Shown here piece by piece: positions 41,690-52,799 of a stretch of 64,000 nucleotides of DNA. Under the pieces are notes generated by a model. The model was not told the origin of the DNA. It searched no databases and worked only from the letters and a program-made list of their open reading frames with translations. The position numbers and the translations under genes were made by a program. Within the stretch, counting starts at the first letter, position 1; each line of letters begins with the position of its first letter. Origin of the DNA: Lepidostoma basale (lineage: Eukaryota > Arthropoda > Insecta > Trichoptera > Lepidostomatidae); NCBI GenBank assembly GCA_022606425.2, contig JAHDVF020000211.1, positions 2,232,001 to 2,296,000 of the forward strand, read 5' to 3'.

Positions 41690-41870
41690 AAATAATTAAT
41701 ATGAATGAAAACTGTTTCTTTTCAAAAATACAGTAGATTTCACATATTATAATGCCTTAGAAAAAGACATATGTCATTCTACTATAAAATTACTTGTATA
41801 AAACATACGTTTTCATTCGTATTAATTATTTAATATGGAGATTTACATCATTGTTTCAAAAATAAATATG
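41690..41870. mobile_element. fold-back family A, shortened
   Basis: ATATGAATGAAAACTGTTTC, TATAATGCCTTAGA, GACATATGTCATT and CATACGTTTTCATTCGTATT with the TTTAATATGGAGATTTACATC tail. The cores are badly decayed. Confidence 0.55.
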
Positions 41871-42139
41871 CTAATAATAATTAAGATTGATATTATTAAA
41901 CTGCATTTCAAAGAAAGTAAATTAATTTTTGTGTAAGTTATTTGAAACATATAGATGTAAAAATAATTTTGTAATAATTAAAATGTGTTGGCAAATCTAA
42001 AGTTAAAACAAGACTATATCTACATTCATTATTTGAATTAAAATGTGTTCATTTTAATAATAGTCCAGAAAGTAGAAATATGTCGTCAAAATTTTTTAAT
42101 GATTACTTTAAGATAACGTAATTAATAGGTACCTTCGCT

Positions 42140-42480
42140 GAAAGTTCAAGATCTATTGGCCCCAAACAGTGTCAAATGCCGTTCTCTGGACCATGTCAGG
42201 CGTAAAGCCAATTAGAGAACAAGTCGCTAGACGCAAATGGCAGTGCATCGGTCACACTCTGAGATGGAACCCAGCCTGCATCGCTCAGGGCGCACTAGAC
42301 TGGTCCCCTATGGGAATAAAGAGGAAGCGAGGCAGACTTAGAGCCCCGCAGGACGAGGTTAAGGCATCAGGCCTCACTTGGGATGATGTTAGGCATCAGA
42401 CATGCGATAGATTCGGGTGGAAAAGGTTCCTTGAGGCCCTATGCACCACGAAATTGTGACAGGACAAAGAAAGAAGAAGA
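42140..42480 (+). pseudogene. LINE C-terminal fragment
   Basis: Open 42169-42459: MSGVKPIREQVARRKWQCIG, HTLRWNP and RKRGRLRAPQDEVKASGLTW match the common LINE/RTE-like C terminus (RRKWxxIGHTLR, KRxRGRP). Ends AAGAAGAAGATGAAGA. Confidence 0.75.
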
Positions 42481-42484
42481 TGAA

Positions 42485-43390
42485 GATTTAATAATAAATA
42501 TAGAGTGATGAGGTGATTGTAAAAATGAAAAAGCATTTTAAAAACCAGACATTTATCATTAATACTTTAATCTTAATCACGCTTTCCGTTAAATACTTCA
42601 TTTAATGTTTTATGTTATAAATAATAAAGTTAATACTAAAAAAACAATGTTACGTTTTAACATATTTTTGTAATATTACTTAACCTAACAGTAAAAAGTA
42701 AAACTAATCAGGTAAAGACAAAATCATACTATATTTTTTTTATATATATATAAGTATTGTTTGTAAAACTTACCCAGATGGCAACATCATAAGTACTCGT
42801 GTATCGAAACAGCAATAATTAAGTAAAATATCTTCTTCCTGAAAAAAAGAGATAGGGGTTTAAAATCAAGTTCATGTTTTAACATTATTTTCCAAAGAAA
42901 CATGAATCCGATTGAAATAGTGTGGTTTATTATAATTAAAAAAATATTCTATTCACGTTAATACACTCATGTAACCTCAATGATCTACCAACTTTACCGG
43001 TTGAGGTTACTTCAGTGAATTGAGTATAAACTAAGTCTTATTTTTACTAAACCCTGTAAGGACATGCACCCCACTACCTTAGACATTTAAAAGCTCAGTG
43101 ACCTGAACGAAATATCGGCTGTCAACGCTAGAGAAGAATCTATAAATAAACTTCTTGTTCCGCGGTGCTAAGGAGCTTACAATTTCGCGGATCGAGCTTT
43201 TGCCATCGCTGTACCAGTGAGGTGCCTTACCATATTCGCAATAAGACAACGAAGACATTTTCGGGAGCTTTCAAAAAACTTCCTTATTTAGAAGTTTTTA
43301 AATGAAAAGCGCATTTAAAGTGAATTTCTACGAAAAATGGCGTTATGAAAACCACTATCAACATCTTCATCATCAATTCTGTTAAACAAA
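42485..43390. other. unassigned stretch with one hairpin
   Basis: TGTAACCTCAA and TTGAGGTTAC (about 42972-43012) form a 10-bp stem. A less AT-rich block at about 43040-43260 has no clear ORF or repeat match. Confidence 0.4.
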
Positions 43391-43394
43391 GTAC

Positions 43395-43690
43395 TATTTA
43401 AATTTGATTAATTTTGTAATGCCATATTTTTTTCGGTATTCCTGAGTCCGTAATCCATCAGCATCGTTAACGTAAATTTTTTTCATTCATGCGTTCCATA
43501 TATCCAAACCAACGCAGTTATCCTTTCAAAATTTGGTTAATTCTATTTTTCCCGCTCTACATTCCTTTCTGTACCACCATGTGGAATTTAAATCATATAT
43601 CGTTTTACCACATGTTCGTCTAAGGGATCTCATCCTTACCACGTTTCTGCTTTCATCCTTCTTCTGCCAGCTTAATACTATGCTTCCATG
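43395..43690 (-). mobile_element. RTE internal 3' fragment
   Basis: Minus-strand equivalent of the WHDQINQ through WNWQKKDES region, lacking the terminal 3' end. Joined directly to repeat family H. Confidence 0.65.
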
Positions 43691-44290
43691 GATAAAGGTT
43701 TTTAGGCCGAGCCATAGAGGGCTCCCTCCGCTTACCCGAAGCCGTTATACGCGCAGCGGCGCCTTTCGTCAGCTTCACTCGTGCACTCCCTAGGCCCATT
43801 CCCAGTCCATGCGGGACTTAAGTTAAATAATAATAATAATAATAAATATGTATATTTGCAACCAAGAGGGACCCAGACCACATTTAAGCTACGCTACTCT
43901 CCCTCGATGTCCCGCCGTACACACATAGCAATACAACAGCAAAAGAAAATGCACAATTGATACATAAGTAACATATGTTAGAGAAAGAAGAAAAAAGAAA
44001 TAATGCACAGCAGGAGGCACAGGACGGAGGGAGGAGACAAAATGCAGGATGGAGGAAATAAGGAAATTTATTTAATGTGTGGACTAAGGAAGGTAACACA
44101 CGAAGTTAAATTCTATATATTATTAAGAGAAGAAAAATTATGCAATTGAACTAAGGAGGAGGAAGACGAGGCCCGGCATTGCGGATCAGTCTCCCCTCCC
44201 CCCAGCAAGATAATCGGCACCCCCTCAAAGGGGCAAGTGACTTACCAAAACGGCAACGTCCGGTCGAGACGATTGGCCGAAGTTAAAGAA
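43691..44290. repeat. dispersed repeat family H, copy 1
   Basis: GC-rich blocks (ACCCGAAGCCGTTATACGCG, GCCTTTCGTCAGC, CCTAGGCCCATTCCC, GTCCATGCGGGAC), an AT tract, GACCACATTTAAGCTACGCT and a distal GGAGGAGACAAAATG region. Shared in the same order with 59020-59620. No ORF; class unknown. Confidence 0.6.
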
Positions 44291-44319
44291 TAATAATGAT
44301 ATTGTGAATGTTTATCAAC

Positions 44320-44395
44320 AAAAACCCACTATGGACCCCAGCCTCCTACAAAAATCCTTCGCCACTCTCCCCGGTCCATTGCCCGCTTCTCCAGT
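44320..44395 (-). pseudogene. LINE C-terminal scrap
   Basis: Minus strand LEKRAMDRGEWRRIFVG fits the (A)xDRxxWRxI motif at LINE ends. Very short. Confidence 0.45.
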
Positions 44396-44869
44396 TTGTA
44401 ACATCAACCTTTACAATATACTAAATATAAACTCCATTTTTATATACTAAACTTTGTAATTAGTAATCGTTCAGAGTCAGACTCAAGGTCTAACTTTGGG
44501 ACATGCGCTTTGTGCGCAATGACAGTTGGCTTATCGTGCGACTTGGTTTGATTTACAGCCGTTTATAATAAAACGTCAACGTGACTAACGATTATAAAAT
44601 GCCTTTGAATTCCTCCAAATGTGTACTCATCTCGCGATCGTTATTCAAATGTCTGACCATTAGCCACAATCCGAATCCTTCAGCGCATTACGTAGACCTG
44701 ACTCCATTTTCTCTAACCCAGCACTACCCAATTTAGAAGAACTTATTCATTTAAAAATGACATATTTTTACCGGTCATAAATAATATTTTAAACCCATGC
44801 ACGATAATATATTGAAATATTTTATTCAAAAAAGTTTTTTTAAATCGACGCTATTATATAATTAATACG

Positions 44870-45075
44870 AATAAAAACGTCAGCTTTCTAGAAGTTGTAA
44901 TATATTTTATGGAAATGACATGTTTCGCCCTTCTAAGGCATTATCCAGTGTTTGATAATGCTTTAAAAGGGCGAAACATGTCATTCCCATAAAATATAAT
45001 TGAACTTCTAGGAAACTGACGTTTTCATTTTAGAGTTCTACATCATTGCTCAAGAGACGATAAATAAGACGCTAT
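44870..45075. mobile_element. fold-back family A, best inverted dimer
   Basis: The left arm AAACGTCAGCTTTCTAGAAG..ATGGAAATGACATGTTTCG and right arm CGAAACATGTCATTCCCATA..CTTCTAGGAAACTGACGTTT are inverted, with a tail GAGTTCTACATCATTGCTCA. The right core (44952-44982) reads TTGATAA, T, a GC-ending helix II, GAAAC, ATGTC. C3 and G8 of the hammerhead core are changed (C to T, G to A). Confidence 0.8.
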
Positions 45076-45289
45076 TATATATTATTTTAACCTTTATATG
45101 ACAAGGTTTTGCATTTAGGATTTTTAAGGAAAACTAAATTTTAATTCAATTAACATCACCTGTGAAGTTCGGAAAATCTAGGAGTACTTAAATAAAAGAA
45201 CCACACCATAGTTGACCACAGTTTACATACGTAATGATAAAGGTCATTTTAGATGGTAATAAATAAAGAAAATGACCCTTATTTGTGGT

Positions 45290-45919
45290 GGCATAAATAT
45301 TCAAGACATTTCATCATCAGCCGTCTGTCATCCACTGCTGAATGTAGGCCTCTCCCAAAGCCCTCCACCGCCCCCTATCCATTGCCGCTCCCATCCATCC
45401 ATGTCCAGCAATCCTCTTCAGATCGTCGGTCCAGCGGGCAGGGGGACGTCCAACTCTACGGAATCCTGTACGCGGTCTCCACTCCAGAACCCGTCTTCCC
45501 CATCGGCTGTTGGTTCTCCGACAGATATGGCCAGCCCACCGCCACTTCAGTCCGCCTATCCGTAGAGCCACCTCAGTTACCTTGGTTTGTTGTCGAATAA
45601 ATTCAAATTTAAATCTATCCCTCAAGGTTATTCCAAGCATGGCTCTTTCCATGGCGCGCTGGGCAACCTTGAATCTGTAGACTAGACCTTTTGTCAATGT
45701 CCACCTCTCGGCTCCGTACGTCATGACTGGCAAAACGCACTGGTTGAAGACTTTAGTCTTGAGGCATTGTGGTATTTTGGAAGTGAAAACATGACGTAAT
45801 TTCCCAAAGGCCGCCCAACCCAACTGAATTCTTCGGTTGGCTTCTTTCTCGAAATTATCTCGTCCTAATTGTATGATTTGGCCAAGATATGTGTATTCTT
45901 GTACCACTTCGAGAGCCAT
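45290..45919 (-). pseudogene. RTE-like LINE (second family) C terminus
   Basis: A 200-aa open stretch has YTYLGQIIQLGRDNFEKE, FNQCVLPVMTYGAERW, RRVGRPPARWTDDLKRIAG and RWRALGEAYIQQW, the post-RT region of a widespread RTE-like family distinct from the 3-kb RTE. 5'-truncated and undisrupted, so fairly young. Confidence 0.85.
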
Positions 45920-45944
45920 ATAATTATAATTAAATGAAATAGTC

Positions 45945-46190
45945 CATTATTTTGGCCGAAACACTATGATACTTCAACATTATTTACTGTTAAATTATAA
46001 AACTTTGTTTAAATTATGTTAAATTATAAAAATGTAATGTATCAAATACAGCTGTTTCGTCAACCTATGTTGACATTATTAGATGTTACAATAATATATC
46101 AACTGTATAATTGTCGTGATTTTTGTTCTCGCGAAAAATAAAAATAAAATTGTGATGCACAAAAACAAAGTTTCATAATTTAACAGTTCA
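45945..46190. mobile_element. fold-back family C, copy 1
   Basis: TTTTGGCCGAAACACTATGA and AGCTGTTTCGTCAACCTATG. On the minus strand CTAATAA, T, helix II GTCAAC/GTTGAC around ATAG, GAAAC, AGCTGT. Flanks AAACTTTGTTTAAATT and AAAACAAAGTTTC. A hammerhead-like plan with a decayed core. Confidence 0.65.
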
Positions 46191-46489
46191 TAATTAAATT
46201 AATACCTGAAGACAAACCATTTATAATATTTGTAAATTAAAACACAATTTTTTGCACATTTCCGTCTATTTTTCTCTATGAGTTTCGAAGCTTTCGAAGC
46301 TAATGTGTATATTATTTATATATTTCCAAAATAATATTGGTAAAAATTTCACCCAAGTTGTTTAAAATTATAGAATATTTTTAAATCATTCAAACGCTAA
46401 TTCTTCAAAAGTGGAAAAAGAGTGGTTAATTCAGAAAAAATATCGTCATTTTGGATTTCCACAGATAAAAGCTTAACATTTATTTAAAA

Positions 46490-46835
46490 AAAATTGATTT
46501 AAGACATTGTGAATTATAGCGTGAATGCTGAAAATCTGTACCAAGTTGATAAATTCGTATATTTCGAAATATGTTTAAATATGATGGGCGAATGGAGAGG
46601 GATATTAAAATAAGAGTTAAAACCGACGACAAAGTCGATTGTGCGCTAAAAGTTGTCTTCGCATATAAAATCGATAAAAAAAAGTTGAGATGGTTGTGCA
46701 CAATAATGTTCTTGTACTGACCCTTATATAAAGAAGTGAAACATGGAACTGGCAAAATAAGGATGAAAGTAAAATTGAGATCTATTAGATGAAAGTGCGA
46801 TAAATCAGTTTTTTAAGGTGTCTTAATGATAAATG
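46490..46835 (+). mobile_element. RTE internal fragment, decayed
   Basis: NYSVNAENLYQVDKFVYF, a GRMERDIKIRVK-type segment and a GSETWNWQNKDES-type segment match the RTE C-terminal third, with many stops. Confidence 0.65.
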
Positions 46836-46939
46836 ACTTCAATGTATGGAAATTGTTCTATGTCAAAAAACAAGATCTCCAAAGCCAGTTTGATAAAATA
46901 CTAAATGTTTCTCCGTTAAGACGTTAGTCTGAAATCATA

Positions 46940-47075
46940 ACTAACTAACTAATTAACCATGAAGCCGTCTCGCCGAAGAGTTAGGCAGAAAGACTGGACC
47001 ACAACACACATCTTTCTTGACATACTTCTTTCGCTTCCTCAACATTTATTCATCGTGTTATGGATTTTCGTGTCT
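46940..47075 (-). mobile_element. RTE 3' fragment
   Basis: (GTTA) tail, CCATGAAGCCGTCTCGCCG, then minus-strand 3' coding sequence to ATTCATCGTGTTATG. Short and decayed. Confidence 0.65.
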
Positions 47076-47224
47076 GAAATTACAATTTTTTCGGAAATTT
47101 CGGCAAATTCGTGAGAATGTTCACAATTCAAAACGTATGTCTGAAATAATATATTCATTGATATAAGTTACGCTTGTCTCTGAAATCTTTAAATAATAAT
47201 ACAAAAAAAACTTTTCTTTTTCTT

Positions 47225-47345
47225 GTTTATATACTTTGTATATACAACAAGTACATTAAATAAAAATTAAAATTACATAGACATGTTTCGGACAACCAGT
47301 CCTTCTTCAGTGATACATATTATGAAGATACATATTTAAAATGTT
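47225..47345 (-). mobile_element. fold-back family B, one arm with hammerhead-like core
   Basis: Minus strand: CTGAAGA (47310-47304, fits CUGANGA), extra A, GGAC/GTCC helix II, GAAAC and ATGTC (ends at 47280). Adjacent bases do not form helix I, so this copy is probably dead. Confidence 0.6.
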
Positions 47346-47369
47346 AAAAAAAAAATTGAACTGTTAATG

Positions 47370-47590
47370 AATAAATTTTGTTTTTTGTATCACAGCTGTA
47401 TTTTATTTTAGGCGACAGCTGTTTCATCAACCAATTTTCATATCATCAGGTGTTACAATGATAATCTCAACATTGGTTGATGAAACAGCTGTAGCGTAAA
47501 ATAAAATACAATTGTGATACAAAAAACAAAATTTATTAATTTACAGTTTAAAATGTTAAGGTATCATAATGTTTCGGCCAAAATAATGGA
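47370..47590. mobile_element. fold-back family C, copy 2
   Basis: Inverted arms TTTTGTTTTTTGTATCACAG..GACAGCTGTTTCATC and GATGAAACAGCTGTAGCG..GTGATACAAAAAACAAAA. The plus core has ATGATAA, TCAAC/GTTGA around ATTG, GAAAC, AGCTGT. The minus core has exact CTGATGA then GAAAC, but a poor helix II. Confidence 0.75.
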
Positions 47591-47594
47591 CTAA

Positions 47595-48200
47595 AATTTT
47601 TTGCATAAAAAAAAAATATTTAATTATTTAATCAAAAAGAGTTGGGCATCGAGGTGTTAATTTTCCAGCAATATTGCAGATAAAGGAGATACTGCGTCAG
47701 ATATTCTACATGGAATTACTAATTTTCGCCATAATGCCGGCAATTGTCGCCACCAACGCCTTTTGTGATATTTTTTCTGGAACTGCGAGCGGTGAGCAAA
47801 ATAAGCAAAGTTCTTGTCACTTTGTGCTAAAGAAGAGTTATGAACATATTAAAACCTTCGCTTGACAGAAAAGGCAATTTTCCGTTATTTTTTCTACATT
47901 CTATCACTTTTTTTCAATATTGGTCCCGAAGATGGTGGTAAAAATAGGAGTATATAAATATAAAATGTAATATTTACCCTAGAAGTACAGACAGTTTTAT
48001 AAAAGTAAAGTTTCTTTGTGATTATGGATACATACGAGTATTTCAAATCTTTTGAATTATCGAGACTAGTAGAAGTATATAGCATGGACAGAGAGATACT
48101 TTCAGTACACTTGGGATTCAAAAGGATTCGAGATGTTCCATTGACAGCTACATGACAACAAAATATATAAACCCTTTTATCAATCATTAAAACAAACAAA
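47595..48200. other. unassigned stretch with one small ORF
   Basis: An ORF at 47674-47865 (63 aa) has a hydrophobic stretch MELLIFAIMPAIVATNAFC that looks like a signal peptide, then SGTASGEQNKQSSCH. No promoter, splice or homology evidence supports it, and chance is the simpler reading. The rest is AT-rich. Confidence 0.25.
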
Positions 48201-48204
48201 AAAC

Positions 48205-48358
48205 AAACAAAGGTTGCTCATGTTAGAAGTCGGAGGAATCGACGTGCGTGTATGACTCGTTGTATGAATGTGGAGGAATCTACACAGGTTTGCCAGGATA
48301 GAGTAGTGTGGCGGTCCATTCTCTCTGCCTACTCCTGCGGAAAGACGGCGTGATGGTT
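48205..48358 (+). mobile_element. RTE 3' end
   Basis: [20 protein letters not shown] then [19 protein letters not shown] and TGATGGTTTTAT. Closely matches the 3-kb copy. 5'-truncated. Confidence 0.85.
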
Positions 48359-48369
48359 TTATCATTCCA

Positions 48370-48600
48370 ATAATTAATTAATATGAACATAAACGTCTAT
48401 TTTCTAGAAGTTATATTATAATTTATGTGACTTACATGTTTCACTCAACTTAGGCATTATCAGGCATTTGACAGGCGTAACATGTCATTGACATAAATTA
48501 TGTTTAAACGTCTAGAAAACAGATGTTTTATTCTTATTAATGATTTAATATGGAGTTTTATATCATTGTTTATGAAACAATAAATAAAATAAGTTTTGTT
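48370..48600. mobile_element. fold-back family A, both arms
   Basis: ATGAACATAAACGTCTATTT, ACATGTTTCACTC, GACAGGCGTAACATGTCATTG and TAGAAAACAGATGTTTTATT with the TTTAATATGGAGTTTTATATC tail. Arms inverted; cores changed. Confidence 0.7.
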
Positions 48601-48805
48601 TTTTACATTCAACATACACAAATCTTGTATGCAATTATATATTATCAAAATTGTTAAAACGTTTAAATATAATAATAATAATAACTTTATATGTATATTT
48701 ATTTATACGAGTTTATATAAGGTATGTTTTCTTGAAATTTTATTATATTTTACGGGAATGACATGTTTCGCCGCACATATAACCACGTTTGATATAATTG
48801 ATGAT

Positions 48806-49034
48806 GACGTTCGTAGCCGAGTGGTAAGTGCTTTGACTGCCACCGCGAAGGTTCCGGGTTATTCCCGGCGATGGTAGTGTAATTGTCACACTGCCTTTGG
48901 TCTGGTGCAGAATTCACGTGAGAGTAAAATGGCGTTAGATTTGATACCTATCACATGTCACAAGAATCAATATGATAGCCATACCCTATACATCGATTTG
49001 GCTCGCGTTGTAATGATGTAAAAAGCGATTAAAA
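48806..49034 (+). mobile_element. tRNA-derived SINE, copy 3
   Basis: GTTCGTAGCCGAGTGGTAAG (A-box-like), GGTTCCGGGTTATTCCCGG (B-box-like), GTGTAATTGTCACACTG, AATTCACGTGAGAGTAAAATG and a GATGTAAAAAGCGATT end with an A-rich tail. It interrupts a family A arm (48720-48790). Confidence 0.85.
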
Positions 49035-49039
49035 AAAAC

Positions 49040-49255
49040 TAATAAGGATGAAAACGTCTGGTTTCTAGATGTTTTATTATATTTTGTTGCTTGTCTAAGA
49101 CATTATCAAATGTTTGACTAATATCATTCGATAATACATTAGACATGCGAAACATGTGATTCCCATAAAATATAATAAAACTTCTAGAAAATCAATATTT
49201 TCGTTTGTATTAATTATTTAAAATAGAGTTTTATATAATAATTCAAGATTTGTTC
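49040..49255. mobile_element. fold-back family A, both arms
   Basis: GATGAAAACGTCTGGTTTCT and the inverse CTTCTAGAAAATCAATATTT enclose AGACATTATCAAATG and GCGAAACATGTGATTCCCAT. Family tail at 49205-49240. Confidence 0.7.
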
Positions 49256-49259
49256 ACAT

Positions 49260-49560
49260 AAAACCTTTTTTAGTGCTGCTGAGGCAACACTGAATAGAAT
49301 AAAAAGGAATAATAAAAAGGTGAACGTATAGTGGGGAACCACAAAAGGAATTGCATTCTGTGAGGCCACCCAATAGAATGGGGACTCCTGAAGAATGCAC
49401 TTGGGCTTGGTATGCTAAAGGGAGCAGAGAGTCCATATTGAAATTCAAAAAGTGTACATAAACAAGTTTCTCCAAAAATAGATCTCAGAAGAATGCGATG
49501 TGTCTTCAACGTATAATAATTGTTACTTACACTGTACAGTCATATTTAATCAAAGTTTGT
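49260..49560. other. unassigned stretch
   Basis: No recognised repeat or coding signal. Minus-strand ORFs here overlap each other and look accidental. Confidence 0.35.
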
Positions 49561-49564
49561 TTCT

Positions 49565-49960
49565 AACTTACTAACCATCACGCCGTCTCACCGAAAGGGT
49601 AGGCAGAAAGAATGGACTGTCACATTTTAACCGATGCGGCACTCCATCCTTCTCTTTTCGCCCCGCGGGAGACGCGGTGTGATGGGTTACGAACCTCATC
49701 GCCACCAATAGGCATCTCCCACGCACACTTCGATTGTCCAATATCCACAAAATAAATCTAAAACAAAACATATAAAATAAAATAAAATAACAAAATTAAA
49801 ATATATTAACACATAATGTTCATTTTAGATGGTGCACTTGTTGACATGGACGATCCGGACTTATTAGATTTATGTTACTTGCATCTACCCTTTTTTTTTT
49901 AATAAGCTGCAATTAGGTACTTAAAGCAATCAAACACCAGCAAGACATTTAAAATAATAT
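49565..49960 (-). mobile_element. internally deleted RTE derivative with partial 5' UTR
   Basis: The RTE tail joins through GTCACATTTTAACCGATGCG to the ORF start region, then the 5' UTR (TAGATGGTGCAC, AAGTACCTAATTGCAG-type inverse). Same junction as 6828-7620; truncated farther into the UTR. Confidence 0.82.
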
Positions 49961-50046
49961 TGTAGAAATTATTCAAATTGTTTCTTCATTTCTTAAATAC
50001 GAAAAATTCTCCTTCTCATTAATAAAAACTCTCAAAAATGAATTTT

Positions 50047-51505
50047 GGAAACATTCTCTCTAGTTCGTGTATTTAGGTAGAATGTTTAAAAAAGATGGGC
50101 GAGTGGAGAGGGATATTGGAAGATGGGTTGGGGCAGGCAACAAAGTAAATGGTGCATTTAAAGTTGTCATCGCAAACGAAAACCTATCTAAAAAAGCTAA
50201 AATGGCAGTGCGCAATGGTATTCTTTTACTAACCCTTATGTATGGAAGCGAAGCATGGAACTAGCAAAAGAAGGATGAAAGTAGAATAAATGCAGTAGAA
50301 CTGAGATCTCTTAGACGAATGTGTAGATACTCTTATACGATAGAGTGTGGAATGAAAATATACGAAGTGAATGCGGTGCTTGGACTTGGATCTTCTGGCT
50401 TACAGAGGTTCAGCTCATGTGGCTATTCCTCTTACGTCTGATGGGAACATTGTTGGAAGGTGATTTGGTGGGTTGTTAGTTTATTCGGGGGCATGATTTG
50501 TGTGGTCCGGAGTATTCCTCTGAAGGAGAATCGATTTTGGGCGCTTGTGGCGGCTGGAAGTGTTTGGGTCGTAATTAGAGAGGTTTTTTATTGTGGGGTT
50601 GGGGTGTGAAGGGAGTCCTTTGTAAAAACGTTCGGCAAGTTTCAGAATGAATTCATCTATCATCGGGATTCCCGATTCTAGGTGCAGTTGTGTAATCCTG
50701 GTCCATGAAGGCGCACCAAGCGATAAACGGATAGCCTTATTTTGCAGGATTTGGAGTTTTTGTATGTGACTCGAAGCTGCATAGCCCCAGATTGGGGCTG
50801 CATAAGTGAAGATCGGCCTTGTAACCATTATCAGGAGTTTATTGTCGATGCTTAGTTTACTGTTTCTAGCTAACATTGGGTAGAGGGCTGAGATTGCTTT
50901 TGATGCGGTTTTGACTTTATTTGTAATGTGTGGCCTCCATGTCAGCTTAGAATCCAAGGTAACCCCAAGGTATTTGATTGTTTTGGTCCAAGGAACGTCT
51001 TGGCCGAACATTTTTATGTTGGGAATGTTTGGAGGAATGTGTCATTTACTGAAAAGGGTGGCTGCGCTTTTACTCGGGTTGATGGTAATGCGCCAGTTTC
51101 TGCACCACACCTCTAGCACATCGGCCTGTTTTAGCACTGGAGATGATGCCCGTATCGTCAGCGAATTGGGCAATGCGGGTGTTCTGATCTCGGGGAGAAT
51201 GCGGTGCAAAAGATGGTATTATGAACAAAATAATGAAAATATCATATATGGACATATGAAAAGAGTGAATGAAGAAAGAATGGTAAAAAAAAATGTTAAC
51301 GATGTAAATGGAACCAAAAATAGAGGAAGACCGAGGAAAACGTGGCACGATCAAATAAATCAAATATTGAATGTCGGTCATGTGAGGATTCATAGAAATC
51401 GACGTGCGTGCCTGACACGATGTATGAATGTTGAGGAAACGACAGAAATATGTCAGGAAAGAAAAGTGTGGCAGTCCATTTTTCTGCCTACCCCTTTGGA
51501 GAAGT
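50047..51505 (+). mobile_element. RTE 3' copy interrupted by Jockey
   Basis: RTE parts 50047-50379 (FVYLGRMFKKDGRVERDIG) and 51197-51505 (KRVNEERMVKKNVNDVNG to SIFLPTPLEKF). The Jockey insert carries an 11-bp duplication, GAATGCGGTGC. The normal GGCGTGATGG end is replaced at 51505. Confidence 0.85.
50380..51196 (-). mobile_element. 5'-truncated Jockey copy in RTE
   Basis: Minus strand starts in the RT domain (QNTRIAQFADDTGIISSAK) and ends with the CAAGTCC tail. Flanking duplications are 50369-50379 and 51197-51207. Compared with the 29.4-kb copy, about 31 bp after SSAK are missing. A 176-aa C-terminal frame (50481-51011) stays open. Confidence 0.92.
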
Positions 51506-51529
51506 TCTGTCTAAGAATATCCCTCTCCT

Positions 51530-51975
51530 TCGCCCATCTCGTATTAACATACTACCTCAATACACGAACTCATCTACTTGCTCCAAAATTTCACCATTCA
51601 TGCTAATATTGCAGACTGTCATGATTTCTTCTTTTTCAAAAATCATTACCTTGGACTTATTTATATTAACATCAGATCACTTCGCATGCATACCTCATAC
51701 AAACAATTCAACAGGATTTGTAGTTCACGCTCGTTGCCTGCAAGAAGGACAGCGTTATCCGTATACAAGAGACAGCTTACTGACACTCCGCTCATTTTGG
51801 CACCTACATCCAACCCTTTTAGTTCGTTCGTACACTTGTGCATATATAGATTAAATAAACACGGAGATATTACGCAACCCTGTTTGACACCTATATTGAT
51901 ATCAAACCAGGCTGTAAGATCTCCATTTACTCTCACACTAGCAGTGCTTTCTGTGTATAATACTATATACATAAG
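51530..51975 (-). pseudogene. RTE RT-palm fragment, inverted
   Basis: Minus strand encodes [38 protein letters not shown] and LLYTDNAVLLAG (YADD changed to YTDN), then the segment up to about GRVERDI. It ends where the plus-strand copy at 50047 begins in the RTE map, so the two may come from one rearranged copy. Confidence 0.75.
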
Positions 51976-51979
51976 TATA

Positions 51980-52460
51980 TAGTATTATAATAGTTAGTAT
52001 ATCATTTAAGACGGTGAATTATTAATTATCATATTTTTAGTATGTGTATTGTTCCCTTGTTCCAGATTTGTTTATTAATTTGGTATTTTTTTATTAGGAT
52101 TATATTATAGAGTGCGAAAAATGCCTCATTAAATTAGGTAACCCTAGTTTGGATTATTAAAACCGTGCACTTGGTGAATGATCAAAAAACACCCATCACG
52201 ACAGTTGGTAATTAATTTTGAAAACACTATCGGATTAGTTAAATTATATAAATACTAAAATATATTATACTTTTTTTTTGTTAACGGTAGTGAAAACTAC
52301 TTAAGAAATTATTTACATAAATAAAACAATATTTTCTAGATATTATACAATTGCATATAATTGACGTATTTCCTTATAAAAAATGAACTACGTAGTTGCG
52401 CCATTAAAATATATACTAATTATTATCTAAAATATTTAAAAATAATTTAAACAAAAGATT
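51980..52460. other. AT-rich stretch, no feature recognised
   Basis: Non-coding; nothing supported. Confidence 0.4.
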
Positions 52461-52464
52461 AAGA

Positions 52465-52795
52465 ATTAATTGTATCTCAATAGAGACGAAGATGTAAATT
52501 ATTTGGAAACAGAATATGGTGGTCGAGGCGTTTACAGGACTTATGACCTGTCATTTGTTGGGTTAAGCGATCGCTTTATGTAATACAACATTCCCCATTC
52601 CGCCCTTCTTACGAACACCACGCCTGACAATTATTTTTTGAAAGTTGTATATATGCTACCATGTTGAGAAACATTTCACATATTTTTGGTTCAATCTACA
52701 CTAGCGCCATCTATTGAGACTAGATGAAAGCATTAGGCAGAAAATCTTTATTTATGTAATGTGAAAGGCTATCAACCCAATAATCGCACATAACT
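52465..52795 (+). repeat. repeat family F, copy 2
   Basis: Starts TTAATTGTATCTCAATAGAG, then GTTTACAGGACTTATGACC, ACACCACGCCTGACAATTAT, CTAGCGCCATCTATTGAGAC and GTGAAAGGCTATCAACCCAA. Lacks the right terminal repeat seen in copy 3. Confidence 0.75.
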
Positions 52796-52799
52796 AGAC

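Noticed and set aside
47674..47865. 63-aa ORF with a signal-peptide-like start
   Set aside because: No homology, splice, promoter or conservation support. Hydrophobic starts are common by chance in AT-rich DNA.
48806..48880. Functional tRNA gene
   Set aside because: A- and B-box-like blocks are present, but the acceptor stem and anticodon arm do not fold properly, and the same unit has a SINE body and tail in three copies.
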